DNA of 64,000 nucleotides from NCBI GenBank assembly GCA_032207245.1, contig CM063499.1:87383231-87447230 (forward strand), in the 5' to 3' direction. The stretch comes from Pardosa pseudoannulata. Its lineage: Eukaryota; Arthropoda; Arachnida; Araneae; Lycosidae. Shown here piece after piece: positions 11,112 through 25,700 of the stretch; within the stretch, counting starts at the first letter, position 1; every line of letters starts with the position of its first letter. The position numbers were made by a program, and so were the translations under genes. The notes below the pieces were generated by a model that was not told the origin of the DNA, made no database searches, and was given only the letters and a program-made list of their open reading frames with translations.

Positions 11112-14100
11112 CTAAGGAAAAAAGCAAGAAAATTTAGTGAAATATGTTTATATTATTAACTTTTGACTAATGGTGAGATATATGTGTTTTGCAAGTAAAG
11201 ATAAAACAGAGATTTTGATGGATACCAACGATTTAGAAGCTAAGGAGAAAAGCAAGAAAATTTAGTGAAATATGTTTATATTATTAACTTTTGACTAATG
11301 GTGGGATATATGCGTTTTGCAAGTAAGGATAAAACAGAGATTTTGATGGATACCAACGATTTAGAAGCTAAGGAGAAAAGCAAGAAAATTTAGTGAAATA
11401 TGTTTATATTATTAACTTTTGACTAATGATGTGATATATGCATTTTGCAAGTAAGGTTAAAACAGATAGTGATCTTGCTGGACACCAGATATCTGGAGGT
11501 ACCTTGTTTGCTGGATATTTTAGTAGCAAAATATCTGATACTAAATTATTTTGCTACATTTTGTATTTTTCATTATAGATTTTAACAAAATATGAAAATT
11601 ACAAAATCTTTTTAAAAAATTAAAATATATCAAATCTTAATTTATAAATAATATTTTAATATATATTTATAAATACATTATATATATATATGTAATAGGG
11701 GCAAGACTCATTCAAAATCACAACACAGTTTATTTCTGGTAAGAAACATTAATTCCATACAACAGGCAAACAGTTTTACAACCTCGTGCCCATAGACAAT
11801 GTGATTCCGCACGTACACTTTTCAAATAGGGATTCCTCAGGTAAAAAGACTATGAATAATCCCTAAGCACAATTGATCATGTGATAAAAAATACCTATGT
11901 TTAAAGAGAATGCGCTATCTATTGGCTAAAGTAGTACAGACAGAGGCTGAATTAAGTCTCCAGAAAAAATCATGTTTGTGATACAAGGTTCTCATTTTAG
12001 GCACAACAGTGCGATCACGTCTCCCATATGTTGTTTTAAGGCAAAGGGTTAAGAAACATAGCTAAGTTTTTGAAAACTTTTCCTTATCTAACAGAGGGGT
12101 CAAATTTGAGGATTAGGACTCCTCAAACTACATACATTAAGTGAAATTTGAATTCAACAAGCATATATTTTTAAAAATCTTAAACTACTAGCAAGTTTGA
12201 ATATAGTTATTTTTCATATTCAATTAGAAAATTTGATTAATGTCATACAGAACATATTATGAACATGATTAAGAAAATATAGAAGTACCTATTTATAAAA
12301 TGATAATACTATGTAGACATTTGTAATTCACCTGATTTTAGTCTGTTGCTAGTAGTTTTAAGCAAAGCACGTGAATTACTATACTTATAGCATAACCTTA
12401 ATACTTAAAAAGTAATATAATCTTTGTTGCACACACAAGAAAGTATTTAAAAATGCAAAAACTACATACCTGGAGGGCTTTCAATAAAATACAAAGACTT
12501 GAGACAGTCTTGAGCACCCAATCTAAAAAATGAAAAGGAAAACACATTAATCTTAGCAGTAAGTAAAAGAAAACAGCATCTTTAAGAAACTTGCTATGAG
12601 GTATATTTTTCTTAACACATTGTTGACCGGCAATTTTACTGAAAATTTATCTCCTTCACCAGTGTAACGGCGTGATATAGTGGTGTATCGTCAAAGAACT
12701 TTGCTTTGAAAGGTGGACTTGTGTGGATACAAAAGAATTGTCTTCTACGGCACCATGAAGTCTACACGGCCGTGCACTATAGTAAAGGAACAATATGCCA
12801 GACTGCATGGTACCTTCTCTGACAGCTAAAAAGATGATCGCGGAACAACAAAGGGTTTGCCGCTTCTCAGATGTTGCCGCTAAAGCAACCTTAGCTTTGC
12901 GGCCGATAATGGTTTAACCCGGACTAATGCAGTTGGTCGAAGGTGAGGTCATCGCTACGTGACCCAATAATAAAATTGTGGGTGAGGCCCGTCTCTTTGG
13001 AGGCCCCTCCCCTAGAAAGAGACGAGGAAGATATTTTTTTGGAAAGAAGTTAGTTAGCGAGCAACCAGCTAATTCAGAGGTCGCCTTGACCTGTCTCTCT
13101 ACCGGAGAGTTTTTTGCTATAATCCCACCTTGGGATCTTTTCTTGAAGGAGTAGCCCGCATCGGCTAACTCGGAGGTCGCCTTGACCTGTCTCTCTACTG
13201 GAGAGTTTTATTTGCTATAATCCCACCTTGGGATGTTTTCTTGAGGAGTAGCCCACATTGGCTAACTCGGAGGTCACCTCGACCAGCCTCTCTATTGGAG
13301 AGTTTTCATTAGCTAAATCCCGTCTTGGGATAAATCTCTTGTGAGATCGAAGTGCTACCCTGTGCTTGGGTTTATCGAATTCTCATATAATGCTCTTCAG
13401 GATTGTTGCTGTTCTTCAGAGCGAACTGTGCTAGAGCTTTTACGTGTGTTTCAGTGAATTAGTGAGAAAGCTACAAATTGTGTCTTCCGTCTAAGCATCC
13501 ATATTTCGGCAGAGTCTGAATTTAGTTTAAGTACCCATCTCTACTCAGGCCTACGTGTACTAATCACTTAATGTGATCAGATTGTTTTATTTTTACAATT
13601 GTCTATAGCAGAAGTGTAAATAAATATATTAATCCAGGTACATCGGATTCTTCCTTGTGTCTCCTGAAACAGGGACCGGATACGTTACACCAGCTATTAT
13701 TTCACAGTTACCTCAATTTAATTTACAATCACTTTGACAATCAGATAAAGCATTCGTGTATAATTCATTGAAAGATTCTTCATTACATTCCGTTATCGTT
13801 TTTTAAAATTTTTTTTAATTATTAAATATTTTTTACAACAAAAGATTTGGCGGGTCTTATAAGCAAGAGACACAGTTTGTGTTATACTGACCAACAATTG
13901 CATTGTATGGTCGCCAACAGAGAAAACAACAGTGATGTGGAAAAAAATGCATCATGAGTTTATTTATGGCCGGTCAGCAATGTTCGGCCATAAAAACACG
14001 AGTTAACTTGTGACCGGTCAACAATGCGTTAATTACAGTTTTAAAATTTGTCAGGTTGGTTGGTTGAAATTTAGTGGTACTAAATACTCTTGAGACAAAC

Positions 14101-17100
14101 TGCACCAGATAAGATGAAAACTAAAACAACACCATTTTTGGAGGGAAAAAAAAAAAAAAAAAAAAAAAAGAAAATTTAGCAAGATAAAAAACATTAACAC
14201 GATAATCAGGAAAGTTTGATTAAAAATTAAAGATTAAAGTGTAAAACAGAAACTGAATAATTGAAAGGCATATGGTACAATTGCCCTGACAGGGTTTGAA
14301 CCTCAAACCTGTGTTCGGGGTGCACAAAGCCAATTATATAGTACTAATCAGAACTAATAACAAAAAAAGGGAAACCCCAAATCTTACCATGCCAAAATTT
14401 CAATATACAGGGTATCTGCCAAAATAAAATTTTTCAAATCCATGACTTTTTTAAAAGCTTTCGTTAAAGTATATATAAATAAAACTTCTGATGTACTTAC
14501 AATTAAAATATATGCTTTTAGAGAAATTACAGGAATTTTATCATAAAAAAACTATAAACTTACTTTATAAGTGTTAATAAACTCACATACATAAAAATAA
14601 ATTGTTGTATCTACATACCGAAGTTTAATCATATAGCAATTTTTCAATCCAAATGTTTCCGATTTGAATTCAGGGTACTTTGGTATTATCCAGGTGACCA
14701 TGAATATGAGCCAAATATAACCATATGTTTATATACAATATCACTAGAGATAAACTTATATTTCGTGAAAAAATCTTAATTTTTATTAAAAAATATTAAT
14801 TATTATATCAATAAAATTTTAATCTACAATTTAAGAAAAAACCAGAATAATATACATTTACCCACCCATTAAGATTTCTTGCTTTGAGTTTCCTTGGCGA
14901 ACAAATTTTACTTGGCAATAGGGTCAATAGGATAATACATAAATACCAAATTCAGTAACTTCAACCAAAAGACAAGTAAAAATAGAATTGAACAATTAAT
15001 TCAATGCATTTTTTTAATCGGTAGTTTAGCGGATCCATGACTTTCCATGACTTTTACTCATTTTACTTGAAAAATCAAGACTTTCCATGACAAAATTAAT
15101 CCATTGTCTAAATCCATGATTTTCCCTGACTTTCCAGGTGCGCGGAAACCATGAATATATTTGGAAAGTACGCACACACATACATATGAGTACAGATGTA
15201 TAATAAGATAGCAAAATTTACCGAGCTCTTGGGTAATATAAAAATAGATCATTTATCAGTTCACAGCAGGAAACAGTTTCAGCACCAAAGAATTTTCTCA
15301 GATTATTGTACCTATCAGTAATAAAAATATAACAAAAACAAAAATTGTTAAAAATTTGAAAGGAAGAAAACAACACAAAGTACAAAAAGTATGAATATAG
15401 CTTATTTTTCAGCAGAACTATATTTATTATTAGTAAAAATTATTATTTGTAAAACTTTTACACATAACTATATTATCAGGCTTGCAACTGCTGAAGTACT
15501 TTCAAAAATATGAGAAAAGTGACAAATAATACAGAATAAGTGACTAAACGTTGAAAAAAAAAAATAGATTTTTTTTCTCCTCTTGATTACAAATGCTATT
15601 TGTTCTGTCCAACAGCCATGATACGACAGTAATTGCTTAATATTTTTTTTTTTTGTGAACTGAGTTTATTTTATAGCCGTGAAGTGTAGCACCATCTGTA
15701 AATATATGTAATACAATAGTGTTCGCTAAGAGCAATGGGATTAAATTGGCCATATATTCTGTTTTTTCTAGGTTTTCTTTAAAGTGGTTGGTTTGGTCGA
15801 CGTTGGGAGTGAGAATAGTCAAAGTCATTGTAAGTAAATGCTTTATTCCTTTTAATCATAAATCTTATTTGGTTCTCATTTTCCCAACGCTGATCCAATC
15901 CATATTCATTCAATTCTATTTCATTGTGTTTAAGTATTTTGGTATCCCTCTCATTCACATTATTCTTATTTATTATACATTCCACTAAGTCGTAAAATCT
16001 CACACTATTATTAAGATTTTTCTATTTATTTTAACTCTAAATCAAATGATTCATGCAAGACATGATTTTAGCGTCAAATACAAAAAAGGTTAAAAATTTT
16101 ATTCAACACAACTCAACATTGCTTTCTATTCAAGAAAATCTATAAATTAGATTTGAATACATACAATACGTTAATTATATAATCACAATTTTCTGCATAT
16201 ATTAATGATGTTTTGAAATAGGTGCATAGCTAGATTAGAGTATCTAAACAAAAATTATGAAAAAAAAGAAGAAGAGAAATGTGTGCTTTGACGTAAATTA
16301 CTTTAATGTATTAAATGTACATTTCAGTACAAATGTAGATTTCAGGAACTTCTTTACGACTTTTTTAAATCACTCAATTCTGGAAAACATACGAGTCATT
16401 ACATTTTAACAAGAAAAATCAGATTAGAGCATCGCATTTTTGGTCTTTTATTAAAATATTTTGTTATTAATTCAGATTTTCTTTTTTCAACAACAGACTT
16501 TTGCTGTGATACACCATGAAAAAAGTGACTAAAAGTGATCAATTGTAAAAAAAGTGACTAAAGGTGAGAAAAGGGACGGAATTGCAAGCCTGTATTATGT
16601 AACAAAATTAACCCAATTTCTTGTGTATAATTAACGGATTAAATGTTAAAAAACTTTAAATTTTCTTCTAATGCGTATTATACTGCGTAACGTTTTATCT
16701 GCTGTTAAAAATTATTTATAATAAAATTTACAAATATCTTTCCTAAAGAACAATAGATGGCAGCACCTGTACACATTTACAGGTTTTTTTTTCTTTAATC
16801 AGGATAAAGATCATTTTCAGTCAAGGACACAGTACTTTGATAAAAGCTCCTGATTAAATTAATATTTTCCATTTTGTTTATTTCTATCAAGAAATAACAC
16901 TTGTATAATCTGAAATGGCAGCACTTTTCTGCGTTCTCCATATGTTTTTTCACTTTCAGCTCGTCAGATGGCAGCATAAGTATCAGTTTAAAATTTTAAC
17001 ACAGACTGCAAATAACCATATGGAATTAAAATAAAAATATGCATTTTAAGAATTCTAAATTTTAACATCTTTTTTATTTAAATATGTGTTTGTTATCGTA

Positions 17101-17639
17101 GATATTGTGTACAGCCTGTTATTAAAAAGCAGACTTATGCCCATTAAGAAAAATAAACTTACGGCTGCTCATTTTCTAATTCTAATGCTGGACCATTTAC
17201 TTCCATTAGATGAAACAGTTCATTGAATCCCTAAATGAAAAAATAAAAATTGTATTTTAGGTATATGAGTTATGATAAATAAAAGCTTTGTTATATGAGG
17301 GTTCCCACTCTTTATCCGGAACAAAAATTAAAGACTTTTCAAGGACCAAAGTAATTTTTTATAAGGACCTACTTGAAATACATGGCATAACGACATAAAC
17401 CCTATTTCCTGAGGAACATATTTTAACGATTATGAACCAGACAAGGCATGTTCAATAAATGTCCTATAATATTTCAGAACTAAGTTTTTAAAAATACCTA
17501 AAAACTAATATAAGATAAATCTATTTGACAAAAACTAATTTTGAAAAATGTACATCTACAGTTTTTTGAGAGTTCAAACTAAAAACAAATTGTGAATAAA
17601 ATGTAATATTATAAACCGTACTTTTAAAAATGACTCTGA

Positions 17640-17673
<34 letters not shown>

Positions 17674-19695
17674 TATATATACATATATATATATACAATG
17701 CGAGTAAAGTTTATTTTTTCCTAAATTATATATCCGATTCTAAAATAATTGGTATGAATAAGCGTCGTATCACATCGAAAAATACTGTCATATTTAAAAT
17801 GTTCGAAATTCACCTCGTCCCCTTTTCCGAGCATTCAATGCCATTATATCAAGACCTATTTTAGGAGCAGGCTATTAAATTTATCACATAATAAATAGGT
17901 AAAAATAACAATTTTTTCCAGCATTATGACGTCATTCCTTGAACTATCTCATTTAATCATTTCTTTTAGATTATTTAAATATCTTCTGCATGATTTCCAT
18001 ACGTTTTATCCCTAAACTTAGATATTACCTAAATAATTTTCTTTTATATTTGGTTTAAATAATAGATTAGGTACATAAGTGATAATTTTAATAGATTATT
18101 TTTGTATAACGATAATTCTCCGCCAAAAAACAAACCATTTTTTTTACCTGCCTCATACGGTACTTTTACAATTCTGGAAAATTAAAAATTTTACTGATCC
18201 CATTATATGACGGGCCATATTGTTAGAAGTTGCAGCCGAATCGGCACCTTCTCAACTTCCGGTGAATCCCGGCAATTAGTTTCTGTTTTGTTTAAAGTTA
18301 ACCGAGGCTTCTTAATCGCCATTTGTAAAGCTGACTCTCGCCTTATGTTTGATTGTGACTTCAACTCTCTATCAGCAGCTACGAACTGTGTAATTTTGTG
18401 ATTGGCTGAGTGGGAGAGGAAGTTGCATGTATATGTTAAATTTTATGCGATGTCTGCTGCTGGATATATAAGAGAATTGTTGGGGTTTTTTTTTTTTTGT
18501 ACTTGTGCATTTTTCCTGGCTTGTACGCAGACATCGTATGATGTTTTTTATTTTAAGATTTAAAATAAATCTACATTTTCGTTTTTTAAATAGTTCGTAA
18601 TTTTTTTTATAATCACTACCAGAACCTTGCTCTGCTAAAGTACCGGTATTGAATTGTTCGCTGCAATACTGGTAACACATATGCTAGTTATATTATATTT
18701 TGCAATCAAAAGATAATTTTATATTTGTAAAAATGAAAACTACTTACGGGCCAAATAGCTTCTGATGGAGTTCCAAGGACCTTAAATATTGATTTTAAGA
18801 CCTCTATTTCAGAATCTCCACTGAAGAGATGTTGTCTCAGCAATAACTCAGCAAATATACATCCAGCAGACCTGTAATATATTAAAATTAATTTCTGATA
18901 ACTATGCTGCAGTAATTTGGTTAACTGCACAGAATATATAAAGTAAATTGATTTTTGACTAAACTGTTTCATTTTATCCACCTAAACCATTTAACATATA
19001 TTTTTGTTTACGAAACCTATGAATATTTCTTGCATTGATTTAGTATGGCAGCCTATCGACTCTAATATATTTTTTACATAAAACCCAGGCCTGCAACTGC
19101 TGAGGTACTTTCAAAAAGGTGAGAAAAGTGACAAATAATACAGAATAAATGACTAAAAAGTGATTTTTTTTCTCCTCTTGATTATGGATGCTATTATTAA
19201 GATTTCTCTATTTATTTTAACTTTAAATCGAATGATTCATGCAAGACATGATTTTAGCACCAATACGAAAAAATTAAAAATTTTGTTTAACACAACTCAA
19301 CATTGCTTTTTATTCAAGAAAATCTATAAATTAGATTTGAATACATACTATACATTGATTTTGTAATCACAATTTTCTGCATATATTAATGATGTTTTGA
19401 AATATTTTCTATGAGGCATGATTGGCTGTCTTTTGACGTCAATCATGACGTCGATTCCCCTTTTTAAAAGGCGAGCACGAAGGTTCGAAGGGTTGTTGTT
19501 CGGTTCCTTGCTAACAGAGAGCAAAGTTAAGATGTGTGCTTTCATTGCAATGATGTGATCAGGAATAAACGATGTTAGTCAAAGCTGTTGTTGTTACCTC
19601 TGCCACTCTCGGCCTGTTTCATAGCGGACTCCCAAGTCCCCCCTCTCTCTCCCTCCCTCCCTCTTTCTCTCTCTCTTTTTCTCACACACACACAG

Positions 19696-19734
<39 letters not shown>

Positions 19735-22700
19735 TTAAAGCATTTTAGAGACAGAGAACTAAAGACAGGTTGTCTCAATAAACTATTTTTAATTTAAAAA
19801 ATTTTGATCTCTTCTTTTATGACTTAATGACTGCACCAGCCTCTAGCACTGATACGATTTTAACTTTGTAATGGGTCAGAACACCCATTACATAATACAG
19901 GCTTGCAACTGCTGAGATACTTTCAAAAAGGTGAGAAAAGTGACAAATAATACAGAATAAGTGACTAAAAAGTGACTAAACATAGAAAAAAAAAAGGCGA
20001 TTTTTTTTCTCCTCTGGATTACAAATGCTATTATTGAGATTTTTCTATTTATTTTAACTCTATATCAAATGATTCATGCAAGACATGATTTTAGGGTCAA
20101 ATACAATAAAGGTTAAAAATTTTGTTTAACACAACTCAACATTGCTTTTTATTCAAGAAAATCTATAAATTAGATTTGAATACATACAATACGTTAATTT
20201 TATAATCACAATTTTCTGCATATATTAATGATGTTTTGAAATATGTACATAGCTAGATTAGGGTATCTAAACCAAAATCGTGAAAAAGAAAGCGGGAAAT
20301 GTGTGCTTTGATGTAAATTACTTTAATGTATTAAATGTACATTTCAGGAACTTCTTTACGACTTTTTAAAATCATTAAATTCTGAAAACCATAAGACTAA
20401 TTACATTTAATAAGAAAAATAAGATTAGGTTTGGTTTGGATAGGAGCAGTACGGTCTATTTTTTGCAACACAAGGGCTAATGAGACCAGGACCTACTGCT
20501 TAAAGCCGATTCCGAGCGGCTACAAACATCTATGCCACAGCAGAATTCGAACCTATGAACTCCGGTTCCGAAGGTCAGCACCCTAACCATTCGGCCATCG
20601 TTCGGGAAAAAAAATAAGATTAGAACATCACATTTTTGGTCTCTTATTAAAATATTTTGTTATTAATTCAGATTTTCCTTTTTTTTCAACAACAGACTTT
20701 TGCTAATACACCATGAAAAAAGTGACTAAAGGTGACTGTTTACTTAAAAAAGTGACTAAAAGTGATCAATTGCAAAAAAAAGTGACTAAAGGTGAGAAAA
20801 GTGACAGAATTGCAAGCCTGATAATATGTATTGAGGTGAAAATTAAAAATAGCACATTACTATATTTAAATTAGCAATAGAACAATTTAAAATTTTTAAA
20901 TACATATAGATATTTATAATAACAACAAATTATATGAAATATTATACTTACTGAATTATTATAATTACTTTTTAAAAAAATAAAATGTAATGAAGATAGG
21001 TTTATGTTAGGAATTGTGATAAACAAAATACATCTTTCGATAATGCTAACTTTAGTAAATGTTTAACATTTAACCCCTTAACGTGCACGCTTAAGTTGAC
21101 TCGAACATGCTAAACTGTGTACACTTGAGATAATTCGAGCGGCGTTGTACACTTTATGTTGCGATAATTTTTCAGACTCGAATGCAATCGAGAATTGAAA
21201 ATAACAATGTGAAAGAGAACAAAAAAAAATCGTTTTATTGATATTTATTATTTACATGGGGTTGTAAGCTATAACCCTTACTTATTCAAGTATAAAATAT
21301 ATTTTATTCTACATATCACGTCTTATCTCTTCCTTGTGAGACACTTTCCGACAGCATATTCAGATTCACTCATCGTACAATATATATTTTACTAAAATAT
21401 AATGTAAAATAAAATATAATTGTTAACTATTTTATTACTAAGCTCTGGTTGTAAAGACATCCTTGACTTGAGGCATCACTTTATATACTTTATTCTTGAG
21501 ATATGAAACATAAGGTTTTCATATTTGATACCTAAGCATCAAGGGATGACACATCATACTGCCAATTGGTAGAATGCCTATCAATTTAACAATATACTCT
21601 TTCGTCAATAATAATAATATTCTAAAAATTAGAAATCATACCTATTGTATAAATATCCAATATACTCAAATTTTGATTAGTTTTGTATTTTCGTAATTTT
21701 CTTGGCAAGGCAACATTCTAAATTGTGTTTTTTTACATTAAAAAAATTGATTTTTTTGGAGGCCTTTTTTAAAAATAACTATGCATTAAGTGGTTAATAA
21801 AATTTAAAAAGCTGTTTTGTCTTTGACAAATGTTGTAAAATCAGAGTTCAACAACATACCCAAATAGTTTGAGATTTTAATTGATTACTAACAGGATTTT
21901 TACATTATCCTTAAATTAATATTTTAACCAAAGAGAGCCAACTGAATAATAGCTTTAAAAATATGCTTACCACATATCGATAGCAGATAAATATGACCTG
22001 GCTTGAAACAACAGTTCAGGAGCTCTGTAACTAGATTAGAAAAAAAAAAAAATATATATAAACATTAGAAAAATGAAGATAAATTTGAAGAAATAGCAAG
22101 TAATAGAAATTAATTTTAAGCTCTAACTTGTTTTTGAATTACTAAAATGCTAATACAAAACAGGAAAAATCAAAAAGTAAAACAAAACTAAAACTAAAAC
22201 TTCAAATTTTGCTGACTCGCAAGACTTTCTGAACTTTAGGGTTTTTCTGGGAAACCCCATGTCCAATATGAAAATTAAGTATTTTGAAGTCTTTAATCCC
22301 ACTATGGCATGGATGTTCGTAGCCGTTCGGAATCGGCGTTAAGCAGTAGGTCCCGGTCTCATTAGCCCTCGTGTTGCAAAAAGTAGACCGTAGCACTCCA
22401 AACCAAACCAAACCAAACCAAACCAATATGAAAATTAAGTATTTTGAAGTCTTTATAGATAGCAAAGTTCGAAAAAAAAAATCAATTTTTTTTTATTTAA
22501 ATCAGATTTCTTTGATTTTTTTTACTGCATACTAATTTTAATTGTTGTTTCTATGTTTTTTGCAATATACATAGAATAGTTTGTTATAAGAAGTAACATC
22601 TTATCTATCTAGTACATTCTAGACACTGATTACCTAAAATATATAAATTTTAATCTAAATACATTTCATTATTTTGCACTATCCAATTGGATAGTGCAAA

Positions 22701-25700
22701 CTAAATAAGAATAAATTTACAGAACAAATTAAATATTCTTTTAATGCAAACTAATTATTTAAAAAAACAAATCACTATTTCAATATTTTTTAAGCATTGA
22801 ATTATGGACTTAATTGTTTCAATAAAAACACTAGCTTTGATGCTTTATCCACTCCTAATGGATTATGAAGGCTAGAATGAACAATACCAAAAGAAGAAAA
22901 CTGTCTTTCCATTTCAGCAGATGAAGCCACGGCTGTTGTTATTGGGTAGACAAACTGGATTTCAAGTTCTGTAATACTCTCTTTACCTCCCATTACATAA
23001 AATCAATTCCACCAGTCATAATCAACCTTTGTACTACCCCCACTACATACTTTCTGATGAACAACCCCTCCATTCTTGGAAAGCACATGCTATCTATTGA
23101 CACTTATTTACTTATTGGTATTTTTGTGCTGACTGATTCCCAATTCTCCTGTCTTTGGAATATAGGTTTTAAAAGAAGTAAAAAAAATTATTTAAATCAA
23201 TGATTTTTTCAAAAAATCAACTGATTTAAATCATGCCAACTCTTATAGATAGTCATTTGAAAAGAAGTAAATTGCATAACCAAATATCCCCCAATTGAGC
23301 CAACTGATACAGTCAAATAAAAATCCCATTGTTTTAATAGAGATTTTTTTTTTTTTATGTTGAAATACAAATAATTTAGGATGAAATCCCATCACAATGC
23401 AAACAGTGTCTAGAAATTTTATAACACCAGTTCAATCTACACTCAAGAGCCAAAACAAAAGAAACAGGTCGTTGGAGACTGTCTAGCATGGTGAAGCAAA
23501 ACCGGAGCCAGACAGTGGCTCAGCTGACAAACCAACACAATGCAGGGGCAAGTAGAATAGTATTGAAGCACACTGTTCAGCAGACACTGTGGGATAGGGG
23601 GCTATGCAGCAAACGTCCCACTCATGTGTCTTTGCTGACCAAGTGTCATCGCCAACTGCACCTACGCTGGGCCCGGGAACATTGCGACTGGTCCATGGAT
23701 CAGTGGGAGAGAGTTATCTGGTCAGATGAATCCCGGTTTGTCATTCATCACGCTAATGGCCGTGTCAGGATAAGCCGTCTTCCAGGCGAACAATTGCTCT
23801 CTCAATGTACAGTAGATCATACACAGGCTGGTAGTGCGGTATTATGCTTTGGGGGACGTTCTCTTGGGCGTCTCTGGGACCCGTGGTTGTGGTAGAGCAG
23901 ACCCTGAATGCTACAGGGTATCTGAACATCATTGCGGACCAGTTGCACCTTTACATGGCCTCTGTTTTTCCAGCTGGAAATGGAATGTTCCAACAGGACA
24001 ACGCCCCTTGTCACAAGGCTAAAATTGTGTTAGAGTGGTTCCAGGAACATGATGCTGAATTCCAGTTAATGTCCTAACTCACCGGATCTCAATCCGATAG
24101 AACACATTTGGGATGTCATAGAATGGCAGTTCAGAGTTCAAAGACCACCCATTCGCAATATCTGGGATTTACGTAACCGTTGCTTAAACATCTGGTACAA
24201 TCTGTCTCCGGCCATCTACCAAGGACTTGTGGCATCCATGCCAAGGCGGGTTGAAGCTGTGTTGCGCGCCAAAGGTGGGTCAACTCGTTATTGACAGGTG
24301 GTCATAATGTTTTGGCTCTTGAATGTAAATTCAAAAAAGCAAAATTTGTTTTTTAACTACTACTTACTTTAATTCAGTAACACCAGGAGTCATATTGCTC
24401 TTAGCAAAAAATCGGGAATCCTTGAATCCACCTGCAATTATTAAATATATTTAGTATCACAAACAATAGTTCAAAATCATAATCAGTATCATTAGAAATA
24501 GCTGTATCTATTAAAGCTTTACATTACTTTGTTTATATGCGATACAAAATAAATCTGTTATCACTTATATAGTTTTCAATTTTTTAATAAATGGCATCCT
24601 ATGATCTTTAAAATGACATCTGACCTTTAATAAGACATGTAATAGTCAAAGTTATATATATATATATATATATATATATTTGGCTCTATGCAGTCCATAT
24701 AATAACTAAGATTTAAGATATTTGGCAGAAATTACTTAACCATTAATGAGTTAATGAAAATAAATATTTATGTAAATTTTATATACCTATAAGCAAATGC
24801 AAAATATTAGGCTTCAGAATTATTAAAATTGACATACAAAAAGTTGAAGTTCACACAAACAAAATTTTAGGTACTGAGAGTAGCTTGTTTGCTAACCTAT
24901 ATTTTGGTAAGTTATCAATATATAGTAAAAATCTTGAAACTTAATATTCTGTGGAAAATTTACTTAAAATTTTTTTTAAGAAGTTGTATTAGTGATAACT
25001 GTAGACCCCAAAGCAAGTTTTTGTTAAAAAATTGGAGTGAAAAATTTGAAAATAAGAAGAAATGTTACTTAAAAAATATAAAAACAGGAATATTGAGAAT
25101 TTATTTCAAAACAATATAAATTTAGAAGGTTCATAAACTCATTCTAAATAAGAAAAAGGATACAATTGTATCAATATACTTATTTATTAATGTATATAAC
25201 AGGGGTGGCCAACTTGCAGCTTTCAAGCCACATGCGGCTCTTTGAAGGATTGCGGCTTTCGATAAATGTTCCCGAGTTCCCTTTTCTTTTTTGTGTTATA
25301 TTTTAAAAAATTATCGTTCCGTATGTGTTTCAAATTGTCTTTTAAATTACTGACAACAAATATGAAAGACTAAGTGCAACATTGTAACAAATTTCATTTC
25401 CGTCTAAGTTAAAAAAGATATGACTCATAGAAAACTGCACGAACGAACATAAATGATGGCATAATCGTCCATCTCCAGACCGATTTTGAATTTATAAACT
25501 TGAATTAAAAAATGCTGCTTGTCAAATTATTTCAATATTCGGAACAACGTACTTATGTGAATCATTTTAATCCACTTCAAAATTCTTTAAACCCAAACAC
25601 CGATCAATATTAACTAACCAGCATCTCAAAGAATTACTGAGAACGGCTGTCACCAATTATTCACCAAATTTTTAAGTATTGTCAAGAGAAGTAAAAAAAA

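Larger units (their letters stand above)
12616..14028. mobile_element. piggyBac-type element, CAC(A)TTGTTGACCGG ends, interrupted by an LTR
   Basis: TTAA at 12612-12615 and 14029-14032. Inverted ends CACATTGTTGACCGG and CGCATTGTTGACCGG. The LTR at 12663-13689 accounts for most of its length; without it the element is about 390 bp with no transposase. Confidence 0.85.

Noticed and set aside
11101..11475. CRISPR-like repeats
   Set aside because: Direct contiguous 128-bp units without spacers in a eukaryotic intron. An ordinary tandem repeat.
18230..18700. LTR-like region with GGATATATAAGAG
   Set aside because: No matching ends or duplication could be found. It may be ordinary intron sequence.
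19575..19797. Open frames on both strands
   Set aside because: Produced by TC, AC and AT microsatellite repeats.
24783..24830. Minus-strand LKPNILHLL, looking like a kinase catalytic loop before exon 8
   Set aside because: No AG acceptor within the open frame. The exon at 27612-27664 fits both neighbouring phases and the family alignment.
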